From: Microbacterium kunmingense
Lineage (GTDB): Bacteria > Actinomycetota > Actinomycetes > Actinomycetales > Microbacteriaceae
Assembly: GCF_023155745.1 (NCBI RefSeq)
Contig: NZ_JAKNUS010000001.1
Coordinates: 372,001 to 436,000, forward strand
Direction of reading: 5' to 3'
Length of the DNA stretch: 64,000 bases
This document shows, piece by piece, positions 1 through 15,590 of this stretch. The stretch's first letter is position 1. Each line of letters starts with the position of its first letter. Both the position numbers and the translations under genes were made by a program. The notes under the pieces were generated by a model. It saw only the letters and a program-made list of their open reading frames with translations, was not told the origin of the DNA and searched no databases.

Positions 1-2
1 GT

Positions 3-779
3 ACCCGCACCGACCACGGGCACGGCGCCGGTGACGGGCTGTTCCGTCACTACGAGGGGCTCTACCGGGTTCTCGACGAGGTTCGCGAGAAGTACCCCGA
101 CGTCTTCCTGGAAGCCTGCTCGTCGGGGGGTCTGCGCATCGACCTCGGCCTCGCCCGTCACGTCCACGCGTTCTTCCTGAGCGATCCCGACTACACCGAG
201 CACCACCTCGAGGTGCTGCACGGCGCCTCGCGCATGCTGCCGCCGCTCGGCATCTTGCACTGGTCGCAGTCGCAGTGGCGGGGAGACTATCCCCCGCAGC
301 AGCGGGAATGGGCGCAGGTGCAGCCGGAGGAGTTCCGCACGATGCTGCGGGCCGCGATGCTGCACCGCTTCGGCGTCAGCCTCCGACTGACCGATCTCGC
401 CCCCGCGCTCCTCGACGTGCTGAGGGAGCACGTGCGTCTGTTCCGCACCGAGGTCGCACCGCTCGTGCGCGACGGGGTGCTCCGCCCGCTGTCGCCGACG
501 CCCGAACGCGGCGGTGTCGGCGAACGGGCGCCGGCATTCCAGCTCTCGTCCGATCGGGAGGACCGTCACGTCGTTGCTGCCTTCGTGCTCTCCGGCGGAC
601 GGCCGCCCACGCGCCTTCGGCTCCGTGCTCTCGATCCCGACGCGAGCTACCGCGTGACCGACCTCGCCACGGGCGAGATGTCATCCGCCGACGGTCGCAC
701 GCTCGTCGACGTCGGAGTGGCGCTCTCCGCCTCCGGCGACCCGACCTCGTGGCTCCTCGCCGTTGCGCCGGCATCCTGA
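3..779 (+). CDS. Alpha-galactosidase, GH36 family (3' part only)
   Basis: The reading frame is open from the window edge, so the N-terminus and the catalytic nucleophile region lie outside. What remains is the end of a GH36 (melibiase) barrel. It contains the family block EACSSGG, followed by FFLSDPDYTEHH, where the SD step carries the acid/base aspartate in this family, and then a C-terminal beta-sandwich of about 100 residues. The enzyme should release terminal alpha-galactose from oligosaccharides. It is followed after 45 bp by an alpha-mannosidase gene on the same strand, which suggests a shared glycan-degradation operon. Family assignment is confident; exact substrate is not. Confidence 0.85.
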   Translation, partial: TRTDHGHGAGDGLFRHYEGLYRVLDEVREKYPDVFLEACSSGGLRIDLGLARHVHAFFLSDPDYTEHHLEVLHGASRMLPPLGILHWSQSQWRGDYPPQQREWAQVQPEEFRTMLRAAMLHRFGVSLRLTDLAPALLDVLREHVRLFRTEVAPLVRDGVLRPLSPTPERGGVGERAPAFQLSSDREDRHVVAAFVLSGGRPPTRLRLRALDPDASYRVTDLATGEMSSADGRTLVDVGVALSASGDPTSWLLAVAPAS

Positions 780-824
780 CTCCCCTCCCCGCCCTGAACG
801 CCCCGGACCCTCAAGGAAGTCACC

Positions 825-8132
<7,308 letters not shown>

Positions 8133-8194
8133 CCGGTCACGGCCGGCTCGGCGGTGCACGGTTACGATGCCCCTAGCGGACGGAGGGGGATCGT

Positions 8195-8995
8195 ATGGCC
8201 GACGCCGTGGGTGACGAGCCGCGACTCGTCGGCAGTGACCGCGTCCTCGCCGTGCTCTCGGCGCTCGGATCCCATCCCCGCGGCGCCACCTTGGATCAGC
8301 TCAGTCACGAGGTGTCCAGCCCCAAGCCGACCGTCCATCGGGCGCTCGCCGCGCTCCGCCGGGCAGGGTTCGTCGAGCAGATCGAGCGCGGCGTGTACGC
8401 GGTCGGCGACGAGCTCCTGCGTATCGCCTTCCAGGCCGCCAGAGAGCGACCCGATGTCGCCAGGGTCCGGCCGGTGCTCGAAGAGCTGACGGCGACCTTC
8501 GGGGAAACTGCCCACTACGCCGTCCTCGACGGGGCGGAGGTCGTCTATCGGGCCAAGACCGACCCACCCGCCGGCGCGGTGCGCCTCACCTCGGTCGTCG
8601 GCGGCCGGAACCCCGCCTACCGCACGGCGGTCGGCAAGCTGCTGCTCAGCGGCCGGGTGCAGGGCGAAGCCGACCTCCGCGCGATCGTCGGGGAGGGACC
8701 CCTCGACGCCCGGACGCCCCGCACCATCACCGATGTCAGCGCTCTGTGGCGGGAACTGGAGCTCAGCCGAGAACGGGGCTACGCCGTCGACGACCAGGAG
8801 AACGAGCTCGGCATCACCTGCGTCGCCGTGGCGCTGCCGTCGGTCGATGGGGAGGCGCCGGTGGGCGCTGTGAGCGTCAGTGCCCTGGCCTTTCGCATGC
8901 CGCTGGCAGACCTCGTCTCCGCCGTGCCGAGGATCCAGACCATCGTCGCCGGTGGCAGCGGCCGTCGCGGCGACGAGGGGGAGCCCGGTCAGTAG
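8195..8995 (+). CDS. IclR-family transcriptional regulator of the glycan locus
   Basis: The 266-residue protein has an N-terminal winged helix (about residues 12-65, with LDQLSHEVSSPKPTVHRALAAL-type helices) and a C-terminal IclR effector domain with the motif GYAVDDQENELGI. A purine-rich Shine-Dalgarno (around 8181-8189) precedes ATG 8195. It follows the glycosidase operon by 62 bp and its 3' end overlaps the convergent SDR gene by seven bases. Paired inverted repeats upstream of the FAH gene at about 10540-10573 are a plausible target, because IclR proteins often control sugar-acid operons next door. The effector is unknown. Confidence 0.88.
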   Translation: MADAVGDEPRLVGSDRVLAVLSALGSHPRGATLDQLSHEVSSPKPTVHRALAALRRAGFVEQIERGVYAVGDELLRIAFQAARERPDVARVRPVLEELTATFGETAHYAVLDGAEVVYRAKTDPPAGAVRLTSVVGGRNPAYRTAVGKLLLSGRVQGEADLRAIVGEGPLDARTPRTITDVSALWRELELSRERGYAVDDQENELGITCVAVALPSVDGEAPVGAVSVSALAFRMPLADLVSAVPRIQTIVAGGSGRRGDEGEPGQ

Positions 8996-9663
8996 ACGGC
9001 GCGGCCGCCGCTGATGTCGTAGACGGCGCCGGTCGAGAAGCTCACCCGGTCGGACGCGAGCCACGCCACGAGCTCGGCGACCTCCCGCGGCTCTCCGACG
9101 CGCTTCATAGGGATGAGACTGGTGATGTGGGCCAGCACGTCAGGTGCGGTCGTGGCGTTCATCGGTGTGGCGATGACCGCGGGGGCGATGGCGTTGACGA
9201 GGACGCCGGTGGTCGCGAGTTCCTTGCCCGCCGACTTCGTCAGCGCGATGACGGCGGCTTTGGATGCCGAGTACGCGGCGAGATTCGGGTTTCCGTCCTT
9301 TCCCGCCATGCTCGCGAAGTTCACCACGCGGCCCCAGCCACCCGCCACCATCCCGGGGACGAAGGCGCGCATCATCGACACGACGCCGAGGACGTTCACC
9401 TCGAAGGTCGCGCGCCACGCGTCGAGCCCTGTCGCCACGAGGGGAAGATTCGGTCCCACGATGCCCGCGGAGTTGATGAGGATGTCGACCGAGCCGGTCC
9501 GTCGCGCGAGGTCGTCGACCGCTGCTTCGTCGGTGACATCCACGCGCTCGTCCACATCGCCCGCGCGATCGACCCGGATGACGTCGACGCCGTCGGCACT
9601 CAGCCGCTCGGCGGTCGCGGCGCCCAGGCCCTGCGCCCCGCCGGTGACCACGGCGCGCCTCAT
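8989..9663 (-). CDS. SDR-family dehydrogenase, possible 2-keto-3-deoxy-sugar-acid dehydrogenase
   Basis: A 224-residue classical short-chain dehydrogenase with the Rossmann motif TGGAQGLG near the N-terminus, the NSAG block, catalytic YSASK, and a C-terminal extension with ISGG. The Asp/Arg-rich loop after strand 2 (RVDRAGDV) favours NAD. It is translated from an ATGA overlap with the FAH-family hydrolase upstream, so the two act together. A dehydrogenase plus FAH-fold hydrolase is the pair used in non-phosphorylative L-fucose/L-rhamnose degradation (2-keto-3-deoxy-L-fuconate oxidation, then 2,4-diketo cleavage). I infer that role; the SDR family alone does not fix the substrate. Confidence 0.82.
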   Translation of the reverse strand: MRRAVVTGGAQGLGAATAERLSADGVDVIRVDRAGDVDERVDVTDEAAVDDLARRTGSVDILINSAGIVGPNLPLVATGLDAWRATFEVNVLGVVSMMRAFVPGMVAGGWGRVVNFASMAGKDGNPNLAAYSASKAAVIALTKSAGKELATTGVLVNAIAPAVIATPMNATTAPDVLAHITSLIPMKRVGEPREVAELVAWLASDRVSFSTGAVYDISGGRAVY

Positions 9664-10520
9664 CGCGGCTCCACGACCGTCTGGCGCTGCGCGCCGAGCC
9701 GATCGATCGAGACGTCCATCACGTCTCCCGGGCGCAGCCAGAGCGGGGGTGTGTGTCCCATGCCCACTCCCGGTGGGGTTCCGGTGTTGATGAGGTCACC
9801 GGGCTCGAGCACGAGGAACTGACTGATGTAGTGCACGAGGAAGAACGGGTCGAAGATCATCGTCGCGGTGGACCCGTCCTGACGACGCGTGCCGTTGACG
9901 TCCAATTGCATGCCAAGGGAGCGGACGTCGGGGATCTCGTCCGGGGTGACGAGCCAGGGCCCCGCGGGGTTGAACGTCTCCGCCGACTTGCCTTTCAGCC
10001 ACTGGCCGCCGCGCTCCATCTGGAATGCCCGCTCGCTGACGTCGTTGACGACGGTGTACCCGGCGATGTGCCGGCGCGCGTCCTCGGGGCTAGCGAGGTA
10101 AGCGGCGCGAGCGCCGATGACGATGCCGAGCTCGACCTCCCAGTCGAGCTTCTCGCCGCCTCGCGGCATCCGCACGTCGTCGTTCGGGCCGACGAGGGTG
10201 TTCGGCGATTTGGTGAAGAGGATCGGTTCGGCGGGCACCGCCTGGCCGGTCTCGGCCGCATGGTCGGAGAAATTCAGCCCGACGCAGATGATCTGGTGGG
10301 GGCGTGCGATCGGTGAGCCGAAGCGTTCACCCGTCCGCCGGTGCACGAGTCCCTGTGCAACGCGGTCGTCCACGACGCTCCGCAGCCGGGCCACACCGTC
10401 GGCAGCGAAGAACCTCTCGTCGATGTCGGCGGTGACGTCGGAGACGTCGACGTATTCCTCATCGCCGACGAAGACCACGGGCTTCTCTGATCCGACGGGT
10501 CCCAGGCGCGCAATCCTCAT
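9660..10520 (-). CDS. Fumarylacetoacetate-hydrolase-family enzyme (2,4-diketo-3-deoxy-sugar-acid hydrolase-like)
   Basis: The 286-residue protein has the FAH catalytic fold: a short N-terminal domain, then the core with CVGLNFSDHAAE, metal ligands in DWEVELGIVIG and the following NDVSERAFQ segment, and the C-terminal GTPPGVGMG loop. Members hydrolyse C-C bonds in diketo acids or act as lyases on related compounds. The ATG at 10520 lies six bases after a TAGACT -10 element, so the message should be leaderless. The SDR gene overlaps its stop. With an IclR regulator and glycosidases adjacent, an L-fuconate-type pathway is the best guess; ureidoglycolate lyase-like annotation is an alternative. 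Confidence 0.84.
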   Translation of the reverse strand: MRIARLGPVGSEKPVVFVGDEEYVDVSDVTADIDERFFAADGVARLRSVVDDRVAQGLVHRRTGERFGSPIARPHQIICVGLNFSDHAAETGQAVPAEPILFTKSPNTLVGPNDDVRMPRGGEKLDWEVELGIVIGARAAYLASPEDARRHIAGYTVVNDVSERAFQMERGGQWLKGKSAETFNPAGPWLVTPDEIPDVRSLGMQLDVNGTRRQDGSTATMIFDPFFLVHYISQFLVLEPGDLINTGTPPGVGMGHTPPLWLRPGDVMDVSIDRLGAQRQTVVEPR

Positions 10521-10526
10521 GGCGCG

Positions 10527-10573
10527 AGTCTAGGCCTATTCCACTTTCTGATGTGGACTTCCAGATGTCGGAA
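10527..10573 (-). promoter_or_regulatory. Leaderless promoter and paired operators of the FAH-SDR operon
   Basis: On the minus strand TAGACT (10527-10532) ends six bases before the ATG at 10520. Just upstream are two inverted repeats: TCCAC-N8-GTGGA (10540-10557) and TTCC-N7-GGAA (10559-10573). Read on the minus strand they also form an imperfect direct repeat sharing ACATC-(A/T)G-(A/G)-AAGT. Their position over the -35 region suggests repression, probably by the adjacent IclR protein. Confidence 0.6.
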
Positions 10574-11464
10574 TTAGTGAGTCTCTACCCGCGCGCCCGC
10601 CGCGGACTCCTCCGCGGCCAGCCGGTCGGCGGCGGTGACGCCGAACACGCGGTGCACCGCGGCGTCGAACACGCGGTCGGGAAGGAGCCACCGCGCGAAG
10701 ACGATCGCCTTCGCCGCGAACGGCACGGTGTAGCGGATCCGCGGCTTCGCGGCATCCACCGCCCGCCCGATCGCCTCCGCCACCACCGACGGCCCGGGCG
10801 CCGTCTCGGTGTCGGCCGCGGTCAGCGCCCGCATCAGCGCGTGCGCCTGGGCTGCGTACGCGGTCTCGCCCGAGACCTCGAGGGCGCTCCGCCGCGAGAT
10901 CTCGTTCCACTCGGTGCGGATCGCCCCGGGCCGGATGAGCACCACCCGCACACCGTGCGGCTCGACCTCGACCCGCAGCGAGTTGCTGAGGCCCTCCACG
11001 GCGTACTTCGTCGCGTGGTACCACGCCCCGAGCGGCTCGTAGATGCGGCCGCCGATGGAGGAGATGTTCACGATCGTGCCGCGCCGCTGGCGCCGCATCG
11101 TCGGCAGCACCAGTTGGGTGAGCCGCGCGAGGCCGAAGATGTTCACCTCGAACTGCCGCCGCGCCTCGTCGATCGGCACGTCTTCGACAGCCCCGTACGA
11201 GCCGTATCCGGCGTTGTTGACGAGCACATCGATGCGGCCCTGATCGTTCAGGATGCCGGTGACCGCGGCCGTCATCGACTCGTCGTCGGTGACGTCCAGA
11301 CGGATGACGCGCGCACCGCGCTCGGCGAGGTGCGCCATGCGCTCCACCCGCCTCGCGCCCGCGTAGACGACGAATCCGCGGCGGATCAGTTCGAGGACGG
11401 TGGCCTCTCCGATTCCCGAGGATGCTCCGGTGACCAAGGCGACGCGTGAATCCATAGGGAACAC
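10574..11464 (-). CDS. SDR-family oxidoreductase (long classical type)
   Basis: A 296-residue SDR with TGASSGIG in the cofactor loop, NNAGYG, catalytic YHATKYAVEG, and a longer C-terminal helical tail typical of the oxidoreductases acting on hydrophobic ketones or retinol-like substrates. I use the GTG at 11464 because AGGAG lies eleven bases upstream; the ATG at 11455 (MDSRVAL) would also give a complete fold. It ends one base before the operator of the downstream FAH operon, from which it is separately promoted. Cofactor loop GARRVERM favours NADP. Substrate unknown. Confidence 0.82.
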   Translation of the reverse strand: MFPMDSRVALVTGASSGIGEATVLELIRRGFVVYAGARRVERMAHLAERGARVIRLDVTDDESMTAAVTGILNDQGRIDVLVNNAGYGSYGAVEDVPIDEARRQFEVNIFGLARLTQLVLPTMRRQRRGTIVNISSIGGRIYEPLGAWYHATKYAVEGLSNSLRVEVEPHGVRVVLIRPGAIRTEWNEISRRSALEVSGETAYAAQAHALMRALTAADTETAPGPSVVAEAIGRAVDAAKPRIRYTVPFAAKAIVFARWLLPDRVFDAAVHRVFGVTAADRLAAEESAAGARVETH

Positions 11465-11513
11465 AAAACCAGCTACTCCTGCATGTCTCCTCCGCGGATC
11501 TGGTGCGTTTGCC

Positions 11514-11528
11514 TAGCCTGGCCGGGTG
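11514..11528 (+). promoter_or_regulatory. Leaderless promoter (TAGCCT-N6-GTG)
   Basis: TAGCCT at 11514-11519 is six bases from the GTG at 11526; no Shine-Dalgarno is present, which fixes this GTG as the likely start of the SGNH protein. Confidence 0.55.
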
Positions 11529-12446
11529 GGGGAGCGGGCACGACGTCGACGCCGCGCTCGGCTGCGGCGCACGGGCACGGTGCTGGGCGGCATCCTGCTG
11601 GTCGCGACCCTGACGGTGGCGTGGCTCGCCCTGACCCTCGGGCCCCTCAACGGGGTCGCACGGGCCGCGGCTCCCCTGACGCCCATGCCCACCGCTCCCG
11701 CCGACGCTGCGCCGACCGCCCCCGCCGGCACGGCTTCCGCCGCGCCCGCCGCCGCCCCGACCCCCGAGCCCACTCCTCTCCTTCCGACGCCGGTCTTCCC
11801 CGACCCGCGCGCGTCCCCCGCCGCGCCGCCGCCCCCACCCGCGCCCGCGCCCGCAGCCTGGGTGATCGGCGACTCTCAGGCCGCCGCCGATGCGTCGTGG
11901 GTGGCCCGCGCCCCGGCCCAGCTCGGATACGAGGTCACCCTCTCCGCGCGCGGAGGAATCGGGTTCGTCGCCGCCCCACCGGCCGCGGGCGCGACCCCGG
12001 GGCACCCGAGCATCCGCGACGCCCTGGCCGCCGGGCTCTGGCAGCCGCCCGCCGACCCCGAGCTCATCATCGTCCAGTCCGGCGGCAACGATCAGACCTT
12101 CCCGCTCGATCAGGTGCGCGCCGGCGCCGAAGCATCCCTCGACCAGCTGCGCGCCGCCTTCCCCGAGGCGACCCTCGTCGTGGTGGGTCCGCTCGTGCAG
12201 GTCGAGGCGTGGGCGCCCCAGCGACGCGACGTCAGCGCGACGCTCGCCGAGGTCGCGGCCGCCCGCGGCATCGCCTTCGTCGACACGACCGGGTGGGTCG
12301 CGGCATCGGGCCTCGCCCCGTTCCTCGTCGACGACCGCCACTTCTCACCCGCAGGGCACGACGCCCTCACCGGCATCTTCGTGCGGGCGCTCGCCGGGGT
12401 GGGGGTGGCCGACCCCGCGGCGACGGCGCCGTCAGCAGCCTCCTGA
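11526..12446 (+). CDS. Membrane-anchored or secreted SGNH/GDSL-type hydrolase
   Basis: The 306-residue protein begins with an Arg-rich cytoplasmic tip and one hydrophobic segment (about residues 17-37), then a 70-residue Ala/Pro/Thr linker likely to span the cell wall, then an SGNH domain. Catalytic features are VIGDSQ (Ser117), the GGND block, and DDRHFSPAGH near the C-terminus for the Asp-His pair. Such domains act as esterases or acyltransferases on wall glycans. The last 15 bases overlap the convergent lysozyme-like gene, another wall-directed product. Substrate is not evident. Confidence 0.8.
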   Translation: MGERARRRRRARLRRTGTVLGGILLVATLTVAWLALTLGPLNGVARAAAPLTPMPTAPADAAPTAPAGTASAAPAAAPTPEPTPLLPTPVFPDPRASPAAPPPPPAPAPAAWVIGDSQAAADASWVARAPAQLGYEVTLSARGGIGFVAAPPAAGATPGHPSIRDALAAGLWQPPADPELIIVQSGGNDQTFPLDQVRAGAEASLDQLRAAFPEATLVVVGPLVQVEAWAPQRRDVSATLAEVAAARGIAFVDTTGWVAASGLAPFLVDDRHFSPAGHDALTGIFVRALAGVGVADPAATAPSAAS

Positions 12447-13028
12447 GCCCGCGGCATCCGTCCCCTCGGACACCCGCTCCCCGCCCGCGATCTCCGCGGC
12501 CAGCGCCTCCGCCGCCGGCCAGTACGGGGCGTAGTGATCGGGCTGGGCGTTGATCTGGGTGCGATGGGCGACGAGCGTCGGCTCCATCGCGAGCCGTTCG
12601 GGCTCGGGCACCTCGTCGAGCATCGCACGGTAGAACATGGTCGCCGCGGTGTACGGATCCATGCGCGCGTCGCGCGGACCCCACTCGTCCTGCTGCTGGA
12701 AGAGTCCGACCGAGGTCGTGGGGCTGCCGTCGGGGTTTCGCACCCCGCTCGTCTCCCAGTCGCCGTAGTCGAGGTTCCGCAGCGACGACTCGCCCATCGC
12801 GGTCATGACGGCGATCGTCTGGTCGCGCTCCGACAGGCCGAGGTCTTGACCCGCGCGGATGATGGTGGCGGCGTTCTCGCGCTGCTCAGCCGTCCACGTG
12901 CGGCACTCCGGCGCGCTGCCTCGCGGGGAGAACAGCACCACGACGGCGATCACGGCGATAACCGCGACGGTGACGAGACCCGCGAGCACGGTCTGGATTC
13001 GGGATGCCGCAGAGGAGCGCACCCGCAC
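12432..13028 (-). CDS. Secreted lysozyme-like (lytic transglycosylase-type) protein
   Basis: The 198-residue protein has an N-terminal membrane segment (about residues 12-34) and an extracytoplasmic domain like those of small actinobacterial cell-wall hydrolases. The helix ending TAMGESSLRN puts a probable catalytic glutamate at residue 80, followed by VGLFQQ, the usual Gly-Leu-Phe-Gln motif of goose-type/SLT folds. The C-terminus is Gly/Cys rich. GTG 13028 is chosen because it gives the complete signal-anchor, with AGGAACAGG upstream. It probably cleaves peptidoglycan during growth; the convergent SGNH gene overlaps its 3' end. Confidence 0.72.
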   Translation of the reverse strand: MRVRSSAASRIQTVLAGLVTVAVIAVIAVVVLFSPRGSAPECRTWTAEQRENAATIIRAGQDLGLSERDQTIAVMTAMGESSLRNLDYGDWETSGVRNPDGSPTTSVGLFQQQDEWGPRDARMDPYTAATMFYRAMLDEVPEPERLAMEPTLVAHRTQINAQPDHYAPYWPAAEALAAEIAGGERVSEGTDAAGSGGC

Positions 13029-13084
13029 ATGCTGGCACCTGTTCCTGTGATCAACCCTCCGGGAGTCGGCGGCCCCGCGGACGA

Positions 13085-13555
13085 TCAGAGCTCGCGCAGG
13101 TAGCAGAGCATCCGGTAGTCCTCGCCGGGCTCGATGTTCACGAACCCGTGCCGCTCGTAGAACCGGCGGGTGTCGTGATCGATCTCGTCGACGTTGATGT
13201 GCATCTCGCCGGCCCCGCGGCGACGCACCTCGTCGATCGCCGCCGTGAGCACCCGCGTGCCGATGCCCTCGTCGCGGAGCGCCGGACGCACGTAGAGCTC
13301 CTCGAGCTGAGCGAGCGGGCCCCGGTAGTAGGGCGTTGGCCGGAGGGTGAGGAAGGCGAAGGCCACCGCCTCGCCCGCGTCGTCGGCGAGGACGACCAGC
13401 ACGTCGTCGCGGCGCAGCAGCTCGGCGAACCGCTCGCCGAAGAACGCCGCGCCCGGCGTCGGCGACTCGAACTCGGTGTTGAAGTCGTGCAGGAGGGCGC
13501 CGACCGTCGCGGCATCCTCAGGGGTGGCGAATCGCACGGTGACAGGCGCGGTCAT
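13085..13555 (-). CDS. GNAT-family N-acetyltransferase
   Basis: A 156-residue single-domain GNAT. The acetyl-CoA-binding motif A is visible as PALRDEGIGTRVLTAA (about residues 93-108), preceded by the beta-bulge strand LEELYVRP and followed by NVDEIDHDTRRFYERHGF, the typical motif B segment. It transfers an acetyl group to an amine; the acceptor cannot be read from sequence. An AATGAT box six bases before ATG 13555 suggests a leaderless transcript on the minus strand. No operon partner is apparent. Confidence 0.88.
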   Translation of the reverse strand: MTAPVTVRFATPEDAATVGALLHDFNTEFESPTPGAAFFGERFAELLRRDDVLVVLADDAGEAVAFAFLTLRPTPYYRGPLAQLEELYVRPALRDEGIGTRVLTAAIDEVRRRGAGEMHINVDEIDHDTRRFYERHGFVNIEPGEDYRMLCYLREL

Positions 13556-13588
13556 GGGTTCATCATTGCCGACGGCGGCGCGCGCCGG

Positions 13589-13604
13589 TAGCGTGCGGCG
13601 CGTG
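13589..13604 (+). promoter_or_regulatory. Leaderless promoter (TAGCGT-N7-GTG)
   Basis: TAGCGT at 13589-13594 is seven bases from GTG 13602, and supports that start over the internal ATG at 13617. Confidence 0.5.
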
Positions 13605-14021
13605 GGTCATCCGGTCATGTTCGAGCAGACGGATGCTGCGCTGCAGCGCATCCGCGGGATCGCCCTGGCCTTCCCCGGCGCGGCCGAGCGGGTGTCGCAC
13701 GGGCGGCCGAACTTCTTCACAGCGAAGACCTTCTGCTACTACGGCGGGGCGAAACGCGGCGAGGTCGGGGAGTTCCGGCACGACCGTGCCATCTTGATCC
13801 GTCCCGACCCCGTCGATGAACCGGCCCTGCGCCAGGACCCCCGGTTCTGGGAGCCCGCGTACCTCTGGAACACCGGCTGGCTCGGGATCGACCTGCCGCA
13901 CCCCGACCGCGACGACCCGGGCTGGGCGGAGGTCGCTGAGCTCATCGACGCCTCCTTCCGCGTCACCGCGCCGAAGACGCGGGTGCGCGAGCTCGACGCG
14001 CGCTCGTCCGCGTCGGGCTGA
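13602..14021 (+). CDS. MmcQ/YjbR-family protein
   Basis: The 139-residue protein matches the MmcQ/YjbR (CyaY-like fold) family: an N-terminal helix with the conserved GAAERVSHGRPNFF stretch, KTFCYYGG, and a C-terminal segment LWNTGWLGIDL followed by the helix AEVAELIDASFRVTAPK. The family has a double-wing DNA-binding-like fold but no established biochemical role. Start choice rests on a leaderless promoter placing the transcript end at GTG 13602. The gene stands between a divergent GNAT gene and a ligase gene that has its own promoter. Confidence 0.85.
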   Translation: MGHPVMFEQTDAALQRIRGIALAFPGAAERVSHGRPNFFTAKTFCYYGGAKRGEVGEFRHDRAILIRPDPVDEPALRQDPRFWEPAYLWNTGWLGIDLPHPDRDDPGWAEVAELIDASFRVTAPKTRVRELDARSSASG

Positions 14022-14071
14022 CCCCCGCCGCCCCCGCCCGCAACCCCTCGCACCCACCCGGGCTGCGCCCC

Positions 14072-14086
14072 TAGAGTGCCCCCATG
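14072..14086 (+). promoter_or_regulatory. Leaderless promoter (TAGAGT-N6-ATG)
   Basis: TAGAGT at 14072-14077 is six bases before ATG 14084, with no ribosome binding site between them. Confidence 0.55.
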
Positions 14087-15550
14087 GGAGAGGATGTCGC
14101 ACCGCAGGAGTTCACCCGCGCCGACCGCACGCGCCACCGCGAGAAGGTGCGGCAGAATCTCGACGTGTTCGCGCAGATGCTGCGCGAGTCGCGCTTCGAC
14201 ACCGATGATCCGCTGACGGGGCTCGAGGTCGAGTTCAACCTCATCGACGAGGTCGGCGATCCCGCGCTCCGCAACGCCGAGGCACTCGACGCGATCGCCG
14301 ATCCGGCGTTTCAGACCGAGCTGGGTCAGTTCAACATCGAGATGAACGTGCCACCGGCGCGCCTGCGCGGGGGAGGGCTGACGACCTTCGAAGAGGGTCT
14401 TCGCGGGAGCCTCAACCGCGCCGAGGAACGCTCGGCGAGCGTCGGTGCGCACCTGGTGATGATCGGCATCCTGCCGACCCTCGCCGAGGGGCATCTCACC
14501 CGCGAGACGCTCAGCGCGAACCCCCGCTATGCGCTCCTCAGCGAGCAGATCCTCGACGCGCGCGGCGAGGACATCGCGCTGTCGATCACCGGTGCCGAGA
14601 AGCTTCGCACCACGGCCGACTCGATCATTCCCGAAGCGGCATGCACCAGCACGCAGTTCCATGTGCAGACCTCGCCCGACGACTTCGCCGCGTACTGGAA
14701 CGCCTCGCAGGTGATCGCCGGGGTGCAGCTCGCGGTGTCGGCGAATTCGCCGTACCTCCTCGGCAAGGAGCTCTGGCGCGAGACCCGCATCCCGCTGTTC
14801 GAGCAGGCCACCGATACCCGAAGCGAGGAGCTGAAGGCGCAGGGTGTCCGTCCCCGGGTGTGGTTCGGCGAGCGATGGATCACCTCGGTGTTCGACCTGT
14901 TCGAGGAGAACGTGCGGTACTTCCCCGCCCTCCTCCCCGTCGTCGACGGCGAAGACCCCGCGGTCGCTCTGGAGGAGGGCCGGGTGCCGTCGCTGGCGGA
15001 GCTGAAGCTCCACAACGGCACCGTGTACCGCTGGAACCGCCCGGTGTACGACATCGCCGACGGGATGCCGCACCTGCGCGTGGAGAACCGGCTTCTGGCC
15101 GCAGGCCCCACCGTCGCCGACATCATGGCCAACGCCGCCTTCTACTTCGGGCTCGTGCGTGCGCTCGCCGAGGACGAGCGGCCGCTGTGGTCGCAGATGT
15201 CGTTCAGCGCGGCCGAGGAGAACTTCCACGCCGGGGCGCGCGACGGCATCGAGGCGCGCGTGTACTGGCCGGGTGTCGGGCAGGTGGCGGCGACCGAGCT
15301 GGTGCTCCGACGACTGCTCCCTCTCGCCCACCGCGGCCTCGAGGCCTGGGGTGTCGACACCGCCGAGCGCGAGCGCCTCCTCGGGATCATCGAGCAGCGG
15401 TGCCTCACGGGTGTGACGGGGGCGGAGTGGTTCATCGGGCGCATGCACCGGCGCCGCGGCATGGAGCGCTTCGACGCTCTGCGTGCGACCCTCCTCGACT
15501 ACACCGCCGGCATGCACACGAACGAGCCGGTCCACACCTGGGAGCGCTGA
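14084..15550 (+). CDS. Glutamate-cysteine-ligase-family protein (GCS2-like)
   Basis: This 488-residue protein belongs to the GCS2/carboxylate-amine ligase group. The ATP-grasp-like sheet is seen in GLEVEFNLIDEVG (about residues 45-57) and LGQFNIEMNVPP, where the acidic residues bind Mg-ATP and glutamate; further conserved blocks are ACTSTQFHVQTS and LRVENRLLAAGPT. Actinobacterial paralogues of this length are often annotated glutamate-cysteine ligase, though these organisms use mycothiol and few make glutathione, so another amide bond may be formed. A leaderless promoter fixes the start. It is monocistronic. Confidence 0.8.
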   Translation: MGEDVAPQEFTRADRTRHREKVRQNLDVFAQMLRESRFDTDDPLTGLEVEFNLIDEVGDPALRNAEALDAIADPAFQTELGQFNIEMNVPPARLRGGGLTTFEEGLRGSLNRAEERSASVGAHLVMIGILPTLAEGHLTRETLSANPRYALLSEQILDARGEDIALSITGAEKLRTTADSIIPEAACTSTQFHVQTSPDDFAAYWNASQVIAGVQLAVSANSPYLLGKELWRETRIPLFEQATDTRSEELKAQGVRPRVWFGERWITSVFDLFEENVRYFPALLPVVDGEDPAVALEEGRVPSLAELKLHNGTVYRWNRPVYDIADGMPHLRVENRLLAAGPTVADIMANAAFYFGLVRALAEDERPLWSQMSFSAAEENFHAGARDGIEARVYWPGVGQVAATELVLRRLLPLAHRGLEAWGVDTAERERLLGIIEQRCLTGVTGAEWFIGRMHRRRGMERFDALRATLLDYTAGMHTNEPVHTWER

Positions 15551-15575
15551 GCTCGTGCCCGCGCCCGCGCTTTGA

Positions 15576-15590
15576 GCTACGATGTAGCAC
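15576..15590 (+). promoter_or_regulatory. Promoter and operator of the Phd/PIN toxin-antitoxin pair
   Basis: TACGAT (15578-15583) lies seven bases before ATG 15591. It is embedded in the inverted repeat GCTAC-gat-GTAGC (15576-15588), so an antitoxin bound here would cover the -10 element and start site. That fits autorepression by a Phd-type antitoxin. Confidence 0.6.

Noticed and set aside
10536..12341. A 601-codon minus-strand frame across the SDR and SGNH genes.
   Set aside because: It crosses two real genes in the wrong frame and is low-complexity Arg/Gly sequence.
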